A stretch of 64,000 bases of DNA from Mugil cephalus (GCF_022458985.1 NC_061771.1:33138690-33202689); one strand, 5' to 3'; shown: positions 11,741 through 24,618, counted from the stretch's first letter. Notes: generated from the letters alone by a model not told the origin. Numbers and translations are program-made.

Positions 11741-13758
11741 TTCAGGTGTGAGCGACCGAGCTGCAAAACATGAGGAGTCGCAGGTGGATTTTGAAAAATA
11801 AGGGCTTTATTTACCCAACAAATGAGAAACAAATTACAAAAACAAATAATTAATTCCAGGCCTATAGAACAGGTCAAACAAACAAAACTAAACTCAAGCT
11901 ATGATACCAAAGTATCCTGGCAAACCAACGACCTTAACAAACCTCATCGGACTGAACAAACAAATAGTGGCTGATCAGGCCAAGTACACAAAAGAGGGAA
12001 CATCATAACACTAACGCAATAGCTAACAACAAAAGAAACAACACAGGACAGCTAATTTACCAGTTAAATAAACTTTAGTTTAAACCAAACTCAAACTATT
12101 CAAATAACCAAATTTAACCCGATGAAATACACCAAACTAGTGAAACTAAATAGCCCCAGTCCCCCCTGCTGAAGCAGGCTCTTGGTTTGGCCTTATTGGC
12201 ACTTCCTGTATTTAAACAGACCCAGCCAGACGCGCCCCCCAGCAGCAGAAGCAAGGAACCCCTGGCACCGGTAAAACAGAAAAATGGATGAGAACAACTT
12301 AATAAATAATAGTTCATGAAGGTAAATATGTTTTAAAAATGGTTGATTATAACATGTTAAAAAACTTTTCTTTCAAGAGTCAGAGATAAAAAGGGCGTAG
12401 TTTAAAAATCTAATCATTTTGGTTGTCAGAAAGTCAAGAGACCACGTTTGTTGTGAAGTAGTGCAGCATCTTTTATTCTCTCATCTTTGTATGTGACATC
12501 ATCCGATCCAGTCCGCACGTGTTTCAGGTGGGAGGAGCTTAGAGTCACCGAAGTGCGCAACAGGTTCGCACCAGTAGAGGCTGCGTTTTTCCTGGCGTCC
12601 GAGCAGGAAAGTCAGCGGAACAAACTTCCAAGACTGACGGCGAGTCGTCATGTGGTGGATGTTGGTGAACTCTGGAAGCTGCCAGAGGTAAATTCATGTG
12701 TTTTAAGGTGCTAGGTGCTGTTGTTTATTTTTAATGTGTAAAACCGAGTTGAATCGCTAATTGCTGCTAGCCTTTAGCTTAGCCTCCTCGTACGCGTCCA
12801 CTCTGTTTATTCTGCATTGCAGCTAGCAATTGCTAATTTCTGTAAGAAATACTGTGGGTTTTTCGCCATGAAATAGACTGTATCTTAGTTACTAAACCTA
12901 ATTGTGTGATTCAGGATATTTGTCATAAGAGGGAGAGAGTGAGGACCGGGAGAGAAACTAGCTGTTGTACTTGAGCGTGGTTCATCGCACGTGTTCCTGC
13001 TCGCGCCATTCCCGTGCCGCTGACGCGCCATCTTGCCATTTGCCTCCTTCACCCCCATCGCCATCTGACTGTGAGGGTTCGTGAGTACACTTACATTGTG
13101 CACCTTTTTGTTTCTACTGGTTAACGCCAGTGAAGCGGCCATTTGTTTCCGGCCTCACGAGCATCGACTGGACCTGAAACGGTTTTATTTAGGTTAAGAT
13201 AAAAAGCCCGGTGTGAATGTGTGTGTGGGCTGGTGGACATTGAGTTTGCTGGTCGTTGTGACGAGATTCTATTTGGGTTCATCCGAGATCATTTGGGAGT
13301 TAAAGGTACCAGAGGATTATTTGAGAGTTTTGAATAGTATAAGGTCAACAGTGAACAAGTTACAATTTTATGAATGTAATAAATTTTCCTTTTGAACTTA
13401 ACATTCTGTGTGGTAATTACCAAAGTGATATTTTAGTTAAAATAAACAGATTAACAGAACTTTTATGTTAAAGGGGAAGTACAACCTTTGTATTTACTTC
13501 ATAGAATTTATTGGAGGCACCGCCAAGTTATTTTATATCATTATCACATGTAGCTCTAGACGAACTCAGGCCCTGTCCCACTTTACTGCAACACCCCCTT
13601 TTATTTGTCTGTTTTAACTGGCTACATGGGACTTGGGTTACATAAATATGTTTTGAGTCCCTGTTTTATTTTGATGGATCACAGATCTACAGAGATCACT
13701 GGTCAGAAAAACAGGCCTCCAACTGCGCAGGTTGATGAGCCCATATCAACATATGTAG
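11741..13758. other. Unassigned duplicated sequence, possible minus-strand LTR end
   Basis: Matches about 25420-27404. At 11747 it begins TGTGAGCGACCGAG. Read on the minus strand this would be an LTR-like end preceded by an AATAAA signal, so an old LTR is possible, but I could not find a matching second LTR. The part from 12430 to 12690 has a promoter or first-exon flavour with a splice-donor-like AGAGGTAAAT near 12686. A TTGGAGGCACCGCC word near 13513 could be a primer-binding-site remnant. No protein homology was recognised. Confidence 0.35.
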
Positions 13759-14162
13759 TGTGACGACCCCTGTCGTGGGCGTCTGAATTGTGAAAATGAC
13801 GTATGGTGGGTGTGTCTCACTACCTGTGTTTCCCTGAGGTTGCCATGGAGCCCGATTGACACCTGATGTGGAGCACCTGGACCCGGTGTTCTGCAGCTAC
13901 TTAAGCCTCTGATGGTCTCACTCTCTTCTCTTCTTCCTGCTCCGACCCAACTCACAGCCAGCGTCTATGCTTTTGTTTTTCATTACAACACTCGCACACA
14001 TTACATATACCCAGGCATCCACATCCTCACTACTGATTCCACTGATTTTCACATCCCACCGGTTTAACCCGTTATGTTTTGGGTATTCGATTATTTTCTG
14101 TGAAATAAAGTACTGGTAAATTCGCTCCCGCTCTTGTCCCTCCCATGTGCTTTGTTGTAACA
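13759..14162 (+). repeat. 5' LTR of Gmr1-like retroelement, copy 1
   Basis: Starts TGTGACGACCCC and ends GTAACA, 404 bp, with an AATAAA signal near 14105. It is followed immediately by AATGGGGACTCGTCGG, a primer-binding-site-like leader start. The same 404-bp unit occurs at 27405-27808, next to the same internal sequence. Confidence 0.7.
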
Positions 14163-15150
14163 AATGGGGACTCGTCGGCGTCTCGGTTACGTTACCTTTT
14201 TTGAGTTTTGTTACGGAGTAGCAAGAGGTCCTTTGCTCACCTGTCAGGGTTAGGTGACATGCTGTGGAGGCGCATTTCTGGAGGTTCCCGTTAGGCTTTA
14301 CGGCACTTTCTCCTTTGGGATTGTGTCCGTTTGTTTTTTTTTTTTCATAGTGTTGTGGGGAGCAGCTAGTGTTGGTTGCGCAAGCAACCATCTTGGGGGC
14401 ACTCCGTGGGATTGCTTGTGGTGGTCCCGCTGGTTTTGTGCTTAATCGACCCGCTGCAGAACCGCATGAAGACCAGGGTTGAGTTTAGTCAGATTCTGGG
14501 TTAGGCAGTCAGGGGAACGCTCTGGGGGGCATTGTTTGCTCATTTGTGCATCCAGCAGTGTCGATCCAGCTCTAAGGTGAATACGGATAGTTTGTTAGCT
14601 TTTTACGAAGCACCTTGTGCAGTGTTTTTGGAGTGTGCAGTTCCCAAGTTTTAAGGACTGCACGTGATGAAAGTGGTCACCTTGGCGTGTAAAAAATCTG
14701 TCGGTGCTCAAACATTTTTTCTGGCCACGGGCCAAGAAAGATGTAGCTGCCTATATTAAGACGTGTCATGTGTGCCAGCTCACGGGGAAACCCAACCAGC
14801 GCTTAAATCCAGCACCATTGCAGCCCATCTCTGTTGTGAGTGAACCGTTCGAATACCTGATTATAGACTGTGTGGGGCCTTTGTCTAGTGCTAAGTCGGG
14901 TTGTAAGTATCCGTTGACTGTAATGTGTCAGTGTACTCGTTACCCAGCTGCTTATCCGCTTCGTTCCATCACCACCAAAGCGGAAGTTAAAGCAGTAGCA
15001 CAGTTTATTTCAGTGTTCGGAATACCCAAGGTCAGGGTGATCGGGGGTCGAATTTTACTTTGCATGTGTTTGCTAAAGTGTTAAGAACGCTGGGAGTGAG
15101 CCACAATCGGTCCACTCCGTATCATGCGCAAAGTCAGGGTGCGTTAGAAC
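14163..15150 (+). pseudogene. Gmr1-like leader, gag stub and integrase fragment, copy 1
   Basis: The leader is followed by a short gag-like N-terminus (about 14586-14650), then directly by an integrase, so most of gag and protease is deleted. Integrase (14704-15140) shows a CHVC zinc-binding half-site, a first acidic residue in LIIDCVGPL, a second in DRGSNF and a third (Glu) near 15146. The last two are read after a one-base frameshift at about 15040. The integrase should catalyse cDNA joining, but this copy is broken. Copy 2 (27405-29690) shares the same frameshift and continues into reverse transcriptase, which shows the Gmr1-type gene order. The sequence stops at the YR-SET 3' flank near 15150. 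Confidence 0.75.
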
Positions 15151-15159
15151 GAGAAAGAC

Positions 15160-18140
15160 GGACACACAGGGGTTAACATGATGTACAGCAGTAACAGCAC
15201 AGACTTGAAGTCTGAACGTGACTAGTAACGGAAAACAAATGATATAAATGCCTCACCACTGTACAGTGCTGGATCAAGAATCCAGCCATTCCAGGTCCAG
15301 TCCTTCCCCTGCGAATGACTGCCTGCAAGGATGGTGCCTGTTTCTCCTTGGGGAAGCTTTAGCTTGCAGCGACGGGGCTTTGCATTGAACCTTTTCTTTG
15401 AGTGGTTCATGAGCCGTCCCACTGTCTCCATGTGCGGATGACACTCACAGGGGAACGTCTTGGCGTCCACGCAGAGCTCTTGAAAGAAGAAAAGGTAGCC
15501 CATCTCGTTGTCCATGCTCTGCATCATTCTTTTCCCCTCTGCCCTTCGTGATTAACCTGCAATGGTAATCGCAGATTACAGAGCCCTTTGCAAAGCGCTT
15601 AGTGGCAACAACTCCTGTGGGCAAAGGGAGGTGAGATTAATGAGGCTGTTCACGATATGATTGTATTTGTGTTAGGCTTTGACTGTGCTCACAAGACATT
15701 TGCACATACCTTTCCCCCTTAGGCTCACCAAACTCCTTGATGGTCAGACCTGACCACTTCTGAATGGTGACCTTCTTCATGATGCTTGGGTCATTTTCCA
15801 CCTGTGTCTGAGTGGGTGGACGCCACTTGGACACTACCAGCTGTGCTTGGGGAGTGTTGCCACTCCAGCCCTCCTTCTCGATGCGCCTTGCCACAGTCTG
15901 AACCGTGGGTGCTCGTCTGACAAACACGGCTGTAACAGAGGAGAGAACATTCACATTAAAGTTTTACACTTGTGAGCTGTAGATGTCATGTATACCCGAC
16001 CTAATCATTGACTGTCTACGTATTTACACTTACACAAGAGATGCTCCTCCCGCATGCCACGCTGCATAACCCTCCACTTGTCATGCAGCTCCCTGCCTTC
16101 ACTGAACCCAGCACTGACTCTGATCCGCTTGCAGGGGGATGGTGCATGTCTGAGATTGCTGCAAGGTGTGAACAGATTTTAGAGTAACAATGTTGTTACT
16201 AGATTCTGGCTGAGCCTTGTTTTAAGGGGAAAAGTACTTACTGTCATTCCTTCCACTGCTCCCGGTCTCTGGAAGTGTCCCAAGATCATTATGGCATCAC
16301 AGTAATAACGCAAATGTGTTACCGCGTCCTCACTCGGTGAAATGAAGCGATTTAAGAGTTCCATGGTATTAAGCGCGTCCTTCCTTCCAGCAGCCAGTAC
16401 CTTCTGACACTCCTTGATGATCTTCTTATATAACCTCAGTGTAGAGCAGACTGATGAGTATCAGTGACACAAGAGAACTCGTAAAAGGAGACAAAGAGTA
16501 GGCAGATTAACAACTGACCTGGTTTTACATATGGCCTTACTGTTTTCCTTGGCCACTGACTTTCTCATGACGCAGAGGTAGTCGATGTAGGTCTGGCGCT
16601 TCCTGTGGATGTCTAGATCCTTCGCAGCAACGTGAAGAAAGGTCTTCGCATACTGCACAAACCGGATCATGTTCTTTATGTAGTTGAGGATCGTGGCCGG
16701 ACTCAACTTGGCAAGTTTCAGGTCGCGCAGGTAATCGCTGACTTCAGTGCTTTTAGTGAGGAAATCTAAGCTAACTTCATCCCCTTCAGGCTGGATGTAT
16801 CTCAGCATCCTGGAGACATTGTCCACCTGTCATGAAAGATGAAGAGAAGCGTGAAATGATGCAAGAAAGCAGAGCCATGTGTGCTGAACTCTCTCTGACA
16901 CAGAGTGCATCTTTTTAAATAATATCCAGTGGTCTAGTAAGTCTCGTCTTATCTCTCTCCCTCACTCACACATACTGTGGAGCTACAGAAGAGCATAGAT
17001 TCAGGGTTATCTCTTACCTCCTGTTGGCAGTTTGGCACATTTAAGACGTTGATCAAATGCCTCTTGAACCCCATCAGCTTTTTACAATCGACTGGGAACT
17101 TCTGGTAGAGGCCCCTTGTCTGCATGTTCATCCGCACACAATTCTGGGAGAACTGAGGTGGATTTCTGAAAGAACAAAGCAACATTAGTTTCAAATCTGC
17201 AGACTGAAGCTGATCACTGTTTGAACTGGTGTGTGTCACACCGATGCGATGAACTTACCTTTGCCATGGTGGGTCATGTGAGCCAGCATCATCCTCGTGG
17301 GAATCAGTGGACCCCTCTTCACCAGTGCTTGAAGGCTCTACAGCACTGGCAGGTTCCTCCGTGGCAGCTGCACTCGCTGGTGGCATTTGGATGGGCTCCA
17401 AGTCTGCTGGGTTGGGGGCGTTGGCCACGAAAAAAACCCTGGTGTGAAGATCCTCCAGCAGAGCCAGTCTTGTTGCTCTGTCTGGGGAGCACTTGCACAT
17501 GGTATTGTAGTCCCAGTTTCGACCACCGCGTGTCCACGCCTTCATAGAGTCCTTGGCCCTCTTCAGCTCTGCCTGCCTCTCTTCATGAGTGCTGTTCTTC
17601 ATGCAGACCCGGGAAAGGTGGAGCGTTCCCCGGCCAACCAGTCTGCTGTCTGAAAAACACAGCAAGACAAGGATTGAATTACAGACATCAAGAGTCAAGG
17701 GACTATATTGTGTAAACACAATGGAATCCTGGTTTAAAATGCACACACATAATACACACAAACATTCATATAGAACAAATTCAAAAGTAAACAAATAAGC
17801 AGAGGGTGCCTTTATCCTCATTATCACCAGTGATTGAGACCAACAGAAATCTTCCCATGTGGACAAGATCCTTCTAAAGTAAATCCTCCTCCTCTGGTGT
17901 CACATCAGTGCAGCAGGATACATGCGCTTGTTGTTAGCTCAGCATATTGTCAAAGTGACTCAGTATTTCATTAATATTGTAGAAGCAATGTATTTGGCAT
18001 CCATTGCGCCATCCCTCTGCGGCATGTTTGAATAAAGCACCGTAAGTAGATGTACTACTGTGTTGTGTGTGTGTGTGTGTAATTGATTTAGTAGCTTTGA
18101 TTAGTGTGCACATTGTTTGCTGTTGTCCTAAAGGTTGGGT
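15160..18140 (-). pseudogene. YR-SET fusion gene, copy B (recombinase core and SET active site deleted)
   Basis: Minus-strand copy. It has exon 1 (about 17648-17259, charged N-terminal region), exon 2 (about 17166-17020), exon 3 (16826-16519, YR core-binding-like helices), exon 4 (to about 16240, QRPGAVEGMT), the 3' part of exon 8 (about 16140-16030), exon 9 (about 15949-15710) and the SET exon (about 15620-15290). A deletion near 16141 joins intron 4 to the middle of exon 8 and removes exons 5-7, which carry the K, second R, H and Y catalytic positions. In the SET exon a deletion of roughly 60 bp near 15328 removes the EEIRFDYG segment, and there is an additional frame disturbance. About 250-500 bp of 5' flank shared with copies C and D is included. 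The copy is inactive for both domains. Confidence 0.75.
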
Positions 18141-18179
18141 CAATTAAACTGAGTTGAACATTGGGCTGGAGGTTGGCTG

Positions 18180-18775
18180 AGTGTTGGCTGGTGGTCACGG
18201 TGACTGGAGCCATTTTCCCCAGTCAGGCTTTAGCGGCGTTGCTCCTTTGGGCTTCGCTGTTTTTTTTTTTTGTTTTTTTTTGTCTTTTCTCTCTCCAGTA
18301 GTGCTGCGGTGAAAGTGGTTAGAGCTCTGTCTCAGGAGCATGGCCGTGGTTATAGGTTTGTTGCCAGTTAATGGTAGCTTTCCCATGCCAGCGGTCTCCA
18401 GTGCATAAATACCCATCACAAGTACCCTCATGAAGACTAGGGCTGCGTGAGTTCAGTCAGTTTTGGAACGGTAGTTTAGTTAGAGGGGATTGTGTGCTCT
18501 GTTTGTGGTCCTGTTGGGCTTTGTGTTGTGTTCACCTTGCTGTCACTCACTCTGTGTCTTGCGTGTTTAAGAAGTAACAGCAGTTTTTCTTTTTTTTTTT
18601 TCTTCTCCTAAAAGACGTGCCACGGCTGAATGTTTTAGGGCCTGTCTGAGGTGCTTTTGGAGAGGTGCACAAAGGAGCAGGAAAAAAAACCTTGATCACT
18701 ATGAGGTTGACATTTCTTATAAAAAACTAAAGGACAACATAAAAGGCATTTTGAAGAAACCGACTAGACGACAGT
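18180..18775 (+). pseudogene. Gmr1-like leader and gag N-terminal stub
   Basis: Leader-type sequence comparable in style and order to 14163-14700: CTCCTTTGGG, poly-T, ATGAAGACTAGGG. It is followed by a gag-like segment at about 18650-18770 that translates as LERCTKEQ and, in another frame, DHYEVDIS. A frameshift separates the two parts. Related copies lie at 34500-34920 and 40400-40985. The L2 LINE that follows appears inserted into this gag. Family assignment is by resemblance to Gmr1 gag N-termini and is tentative. Confidence 0.45.
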
Positions 18776-18789
18776 GAAGTGAACTTTCC

Positions 18790-19985
18790 ACCTGTGTCAT
18801 GTCTCACTTTAACTGTCTAGATCTGACAGAACTTGACAATGTTGTTGGTCAGCTCAGGTCCTCTACCTACTGCCTGGATCCTCTCCCAACTGCATTTTTC
18901 AAAACTGTCTTTAACTCCCTAGCACCAGAGGTTCTACATATCATTAACTGGTCTCTTCAGTCAGGTATATTTCCCACGTCACTAAAAACAGCTGTCATCA
19001 AACCACTCCTGAAGAACAATCTGGATCAATGTGTCATTGCAAATTACAGGCCCATCTCCAACTTACCATTTCTTAGCAAAATACTTGAAAAAACAGTTTA
19101 CATTCAGCTCAAGAATTATTTGGCATCAAATAGCCTTTTAGACACTTGTCAGTCTGGTTTTCGTCCCCACCATAGCACAGAAACGGCACTTATTAAAGTT
19201 TTAAATGATCTACGTATAAACACAGACTCCAAAAATCCCTCGATTCTTGTTCTACTTGAGCTTAGCTCTGCGTTTGACACCGTTGACCACAAAATCTTAC
19301 AGGAAAGGCTTGAAAGGTGGGTTGGCTTGTCTGACCCAGTTCTAAATTGGTTCAGAACCTACCTTTATGATCGGTAGTGTTATGTCTCCATTGGTGAATT
19401 CAACTCAAACTAAATGAACGTTACATGTGGGGTACCTCAAGGGTCAATTCTTGGACCACTGCTGTTCAAGTTCTACATGCTTCCACTCATGTCATACACA
19501 AACATAATCTTAGTTACTAGTCCTAGTTAGTAATGCTTTATTCACTGGACTCCCGAATTCAAGTATTCAGAGGTTACAACTAATTCAAAATGCAGCTACA
19601 TGTATTCTGACTGGAACCAAAAAATATCAACACATCACACCCGTTCTTAAATCTTTGCACTGGTTACCTGTTAGAACAAGAATCAGTTTCAAAATACTGC
19701 TCCTGGTTTATAAAGCACTACATGGTCTAGCAACCTCGGTACATCACAGATATGCTCATCACTTACACCCCAGCAAGAACACTTCGGTCAACAGGCAGTG
19801 GCCATTTACTCATCCCTCGCACCAGATCCAAAGAAGGGGAGGCAGCTTTCAGTGGATATGCCCCACAAACATGGAACACCTTGCCTGACGCAGTTAGACA
19901 TTTACATCAGTAGCCATCTTTAAACACAGATTAAAAACCTTCTTTTTTCAACAGCATTCTGCTGAGCTGTGTGTGTGTGAGTTTA
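18790..19985 (+). mobile_element. L2-clade LINE fragment (RT and C-terminus), copy 1
   Basis: The reverse transcriptase part (18799-19377) shows [32 protein letters not shown] and SSAFDTVDH. A stop interrupts at 19375-19377, followed by GVPQGSILGPLLF in degraded form. The block with the YADD box is missing. A C-terminal piece (19540-19900) has LHWLPVRTRI and FKILLLVYKAL. It is 5'-truncated and internally deleted. The same rearranged L2 occurs at 41000-42352 and, cut short, at 34930-35675, so the three copies travelled with the surrounding duplication. Confidence 0.8.
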
Positions 19986-19992
19986 AGTGTGT

Positions 19993-20526
19993 ATGTGCTC
20001 TTAACATTTAAAATGAGAGAATAAAGGGCACTTTGTGTTTATTCTTTTGTTTTTTATTTGTAGTAAGTGTAGTAACAACAGGAGGCCACTGTGCAGATCG
20101 GGAGGGTTAGGGGTTAATGACGTATACTGAGCCTTGCATTCAATAAATAGATATGATTAAGAGAAAATGAAATCATTCAGTGCTGAGAGTGAATGGATTT
20201 GTGCTCCTTTGCAGCTTTGGAACTGGAGACGGCCAACCCTTTCTGAAGGGAGCAGGAGCAGCAGACTGGTGTGGCTCACTACACGGCCCATTCAGCCTCC
20301 GTTGCAAAGCAGCATTACCGGATGAGGACGCGCCAGGAGACCGGTGTCACTGGGAACGTGCTGCAGAGCTTTAGAAGGTATGCATGGTGGTCTGATACAC
20401 AGAGAAAGTCCTGTGTTCTCACTGCGGCGTCTCCCTTCTAAACCAATGCCTCTCTCTCTTTCAATGCAGCTCAAAGAGATTTTCGTCGAAGCCCTCAGCG
20501 AGCTCTTGATCATTGAGGAGCAGTAA
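19993..20526 (+). pseudogene. YR-SET remnant E (recombinase exon 7 and a small downstream exon)
   Basis: Upstream sequence matches 2690-2890. After a TTTGCAG acceptor (to about 20214), exon 7 is shortened by loss of the TSREIRR part and carries a stop, but keeps the nucleophile region (VAKQHYRM at about 20300-20325). It ends at a donor near 20379. A possible next exon (about 20470-20526) after TTTCAATGCAG ends in a stop and is not seen in the other copies. I cannot say whether that small exon is real. Confidence 0.5.
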
Positions 20527-20699
20527 ACACATTGGTCTTCAAACCTCAGACTTTCGTTCTTGGGCAATGAAAACATCTGAATTTTCAGTCCTTCAGTCCG
20601 ACTTGTGGGACCCTCCAGGGATGCTTCCAGGACTGTCCAGGGACATTCAGGATAAGCCAGACAAAACAATTTCCCTGCATTGTTGGGCCCAGCCACACA

Positions 20700-22330
20700 T
20701 TTAGTTCCAATTTCCGATTCCGCACAGAGATCAAAAGGGATCTCTGTGGAATCGGTGTGGAATCAGTGCTCACTGCGCCCTCTATCAGACAGCAGCGGAC
20801 ACATTGGTGGACTGGTGGAGGGGACAGGTGACTTCCCTCTCTCTAAACTGGAGTTACATGTGCAGTGAGCACTGATTCCTCAGGGCATGTGTTGGGCTTA
20901 TCTTTGTTGGCCTTGTCCAGGTCGTTCTGTAAGTTTTGTTCCCTACACCACTCTCATCAATAGGAATCTTCACAATTTCACTGCAGATGGGGCTGTGTAT
21001 ATCCTAAACCTCTCTCTGTTTTGAAAGCTCCCCTGTCCCCTCCACCAGTCCACCAATGTCTCTGGATGGGTTGTTATTTTTCACCTCCAAGAGGCTAGCT
21101 TTGTCTGTGGTGGCGGTTGAGTATGGGAGCTGGAGCTGAAGGAGGTGGCCCCTCAGGGCATGTGGTGGACTTATCCTTGTTCGCCTTGTCCAGGTCGTTC
21201 TGTGAGTTTTGTCCCCTACACCACTCTCATCAATAGGAATCTTCACGATTTCACTGCAGATGGGGCTCTGTTTATCCTAAACCTCTCTCTGTTTTGAGAG
21301 CTCCCCTGTCCCCTCCACCAGTCCACCAATGTCTTTGTTTGTATGTCTGCTGTCCAAGAGAAGGTGCAGTGAGCACTGATTCCTCAGGGCATGTGGTGGA
21401 CTTATCCTTGTTGGCCGCGTTCAGGTCACCTGGCAGAGGCCCTACACCTCTCTCATCAATAGGAATCTTCACACTGCCACAGCTGATCAGGCTCTGTATA
21501 TCCTGAACCTCTCCCTCTGACACTTGGGAGGAGTGTGTTAATAGAGGGTGCAGTGAGCACTGATTGCACACCATTTGTTTATACAGGACCTGGCCCGGTC
21601 CCCGTATTCCTGCAGTCCACCACACACCTGACCGTGGAAAAAAAGGAGAAAGACAATATTAAAAAAAATTCACGTGGAAAAGGCAGTAACTAGATAAGCG
21701 TGTGGGACTGTAATAAAAAAGAAGTGGTGAGTTTATCTTTGTTGGCCTCATTCAGGTCATTCAGGTCTCCTGGCAGAGGCCCTAGGCCTTTGTGGCCTGC
21801 ACCTCTCTCATCAATAGGAATCTTCACAATTTCACTCCTCCTCCAAACTCCTCTGTCACCTTGGAGGAGTCTTCAAATCCCTGTGAAAATAAAAACTAGG
21901 TACATATGAACAATTTGCAAATGAAACAGTGGTGCAGTTAACGGTTAACCCACACTGCATTGAAGTGGTGCAGTTAACAGTTAACTCACATTGCATTAAA
22001 GCACTTAATTTAATAACAGTTAATATTTACAAGGTATCAAAAATAAAATACTAAAATTCGTACTATTTGCTGATGCCACAAATATTTTTGTTCAGGCGGG
22101 ATTTTCGGGGGGACAGACAGGCCTTGTCCAGGTGGTTCTGTAAGTTCTGTCCCCTACACCACTCTCATCAATAGGAATCTTCACGATTTCACTGCAGATG
22201 GGGCTCTGTATATCCTAAACCTCTCTCTGTTTTGGGAGCTCCCCTGTTCCCTCCACCAGTCCACCAATGTCTTTGTATGTATGTCTGCTGTCTCAGAGAG
22301 GGTGCAGTGAGCACTGATTCCTCACTGATA
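20700..22330. repeat. Expanded degenerate tandem array, unit about 230-360 bp
   Basis: CTCATCAATAGGAATCTTCAC recurs near 20956, 21226, 21454, 21808 and 22167, and CCACCAGTCCACCA near 21046, 21318 and 22255. Units vary in length through internal gains and losses. The array corresponds to the two-unit array at 3050-3400. On the minus strand, unit parts translate as VKIPIDERGVG and NAANKDKSTTCPE, which may be relics of a coding exon of unknown family. Confidence 0.7.
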
Positions 22331-23557
22331 TGCTTTGTTGTTTAAACATGGCCTGGCCTGTTACACGTGGAAAATGCAGTAACTAAATAAGCATGTGGGA
22401 CTTTTTTCAGTCAGCTTGGCTCAACATAAAGACTAGATATTAGGTGACCTGGTGGCCATGGCTCTCTATGAAGCTCTGTAACTGTCTCTTTTTGTGGTTT
22501 TACGAGGGTTTACTTGTATGTGCAACAAAGCTACTGTAAGTAATTTGCTTTGTGGACTATTAAAGTATGTCGAGGTCTAATGTCTGTTACCTGTGTATTA
22601 TTTAAAAACATGCAGTCTGTGTGTGTGTGATCAGAGAGAGAGAGAATTCCGCACACATGCCTCTGCAGTGACATGTCACTGAACAGTGGAAATAAAACGG
22701 GGAACTCAAACACATTCAAAAAATAAAAGACAAGATCACAGTAGCATGATGTCCTTCTGTTTAATAAAAATATTACACTTGGAAAGAGCAGTAACTAGAT
22801 AAGCATGTAAGACTTTACTCATATAACAACAAAAGCAACCATTCAAGATGGCGTGCTTTTCTTCCTAAAAGTAGGTTGTTACGGCAGTATTCATGACTCG
22901 TGAGCCTATAGCTCGGGCTCTTTCACAGAGACACCTGCTGCTATATTTGAACAGATATTAGGACACAGGTTTAGTGCAAGCAAGGCAGGAGGCGTAATTG
23001 GAGTTCTAGCAATACACCGTATATTTTGCAGCACTCAGGCCAAGTCCCCCCTGGTAGTTCTGGGGAGAGGCAAGAGGGGCATTTATCGCCTACACTAAAC
23101 TATAAACTAAATTCACTAGCTTATTGACAACACTAATTGGAAGATATCTGGTTTTTTTTTTTTTTTTTTTTTGCGTAACGGGACACGCCATGCTCTGTAA
23201 GTACTAAGTACTAAAAAAAATTTGGTCTGCAATAAAATAGAACTATATCTGTGCTAATATATCTCCACAATATACATTTTGTACAGTGATGTATTTTGTA
23301 CAGCAATTCCTCCACAGCTAATCTGAGAGGTATTTAAACAGCCAGTAAATAAAAATGAAATTTGCCACATAAACATTGTACACATTAATTCATTGTAAAT
23401 CTAAGGGGCAGAAGTCCAGGTTGAAAAGTCAGTGTCAGTCTTCAAGAATATAGGGACCTTGTGGACCATTTAATTTAATCCTACCAAATGAAGAAATATT
23501 CATGAAGAATATGTGTCTGTGTCTTTGTAGGATACAGCAAGAGACGAGGCCCTAGAA
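22331..23557. other. Segmental-duplication block 2 with unoccupied L1 site
   Basis: Corresponds to 3401-3797 plus 10096-10955. The L1 target is unoccupied at about 22725-22740. A poly-T run lies near 23152-23172. No gene is seen. Confidence 0.75.
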
Positions 23558-24618
23558 CAGGCATGTCAAACATACGGCCCGCGGGCCGGACCCGGCCCGT
23601 TGGGTCATTTAATCCGGCCCGGCATAAATTTCTGAGTATGTCAAAAAAAGAAGCGAGTCTCTAGCTAATTTCTATTAAAAGTTGTGATTTTTTAAAATAA
23701 ATACAAACCAAATGCTCCCTCCGGCCGCTAGAGGGCAGTAAATGTGTAAAAGCGCTCACGTCAAGCATGCGGCACTGACACGAGTTAGTCACAGGAAATA
23801 AACATTCGCAACGTGATGTGTCCAAGTAAAAAAAACCGGCAATCTTGCTTCACCATTCACCACTACTAAACAAGTTATCGGTCAAAACACCCTTCCCAAA
23901 ATGGCACTGTCAAAAAAAAGAAGAGTGGACACGGAGTGCAGAGTTTTCCAGGAGAAATGGACCGAGAAGTATTTATTCACAGAAGTGAATGCAAAACCAG
24001 TGTGCTTGGTATGTAATCAGCAAGTTGCAGTGTTCAAAGAGTTTAATATTCGGCGCCACTCATCATAAAGACAAGTATGTCATGTTAAAGACAATTAATA
24101 TTGTGCAGTATATTCTCAGCTTCAGTAGGCCCAGCCTAGTAGTTTGATCTGATGTAGTCTAATCCTATTGCCCATGCACTGCTATAACTTTTTTATTTAT
24201 TTATTTGTTTTATTTTATATTTATTTTTTCATTTATTTCAGAGCAGTATGACAATTAAGGCGAAAATATTTTTTTATAGCTCCCACTTGAGTTTGTTTAG
24301 TGTGGTGAGTTGGTTCAGGTGTAAAACTGCATTCACTCAACTGTTAAAATAAACCAGTTGTTAACACATTCACGGCCAAACATGAAAAATCATTTTTTTC
24401 CCATTGTTTTTGAATAAATGTGTTGTGCTTAGAAAAGATCCCTTGTCATCCGTGATTATAATATGTAGGGTAGGCTACAAATGTAGGCTGAATGATAAAG
24501 CATAGTACTGAAAAACAAAGCTAAATATTTGGAGTTGACATTCTTTTACTGATCCGGCCCACCTGAGAACAGAAAGTCTGGATCCGGCCCCAGAGCCAAA
24601 CTGAGTTTGACATGCCTG
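23558..24618 (+). mobile_element. hAT (Charlie-like) element with 8-bp target duplication
   Basis: The terminal inverted repeats begin CAGGCATGTCAAAC and end GTTTGACATGCCTG. They are flanked by an identical 8-bp CCCTAGAA at 23550-23557 and 24619-24626, which is the hAT signature. The corresponding site in block 1 (near 10950) is unoccupied. At 23901-24065 it keeps a transposase N-terminus (KRRVDTECRVF, KPVCLVC) like the BED-type zinc finger of GTF2IRD2/Charlie-related transposases, ended by stops. The rest of the transposase is deleted, so it is non-autonomous. Confidence 0.9.

Noticed and set aside
12487..13395. Protein-coding exons near 12487-12714 and 13213-13395
   Set aside because: Open frames are short, not preserved as coding between the two duplicate blocks (indels near 26330 and 26680) and show no homology I recognise.
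23901..24065. A host GTF2IRD2- or ZBED-like gene
   Set aside because: The ORF is short, ends in stops and lies inside a hAT with clear inverted repeats and an 8-bp target duplication.
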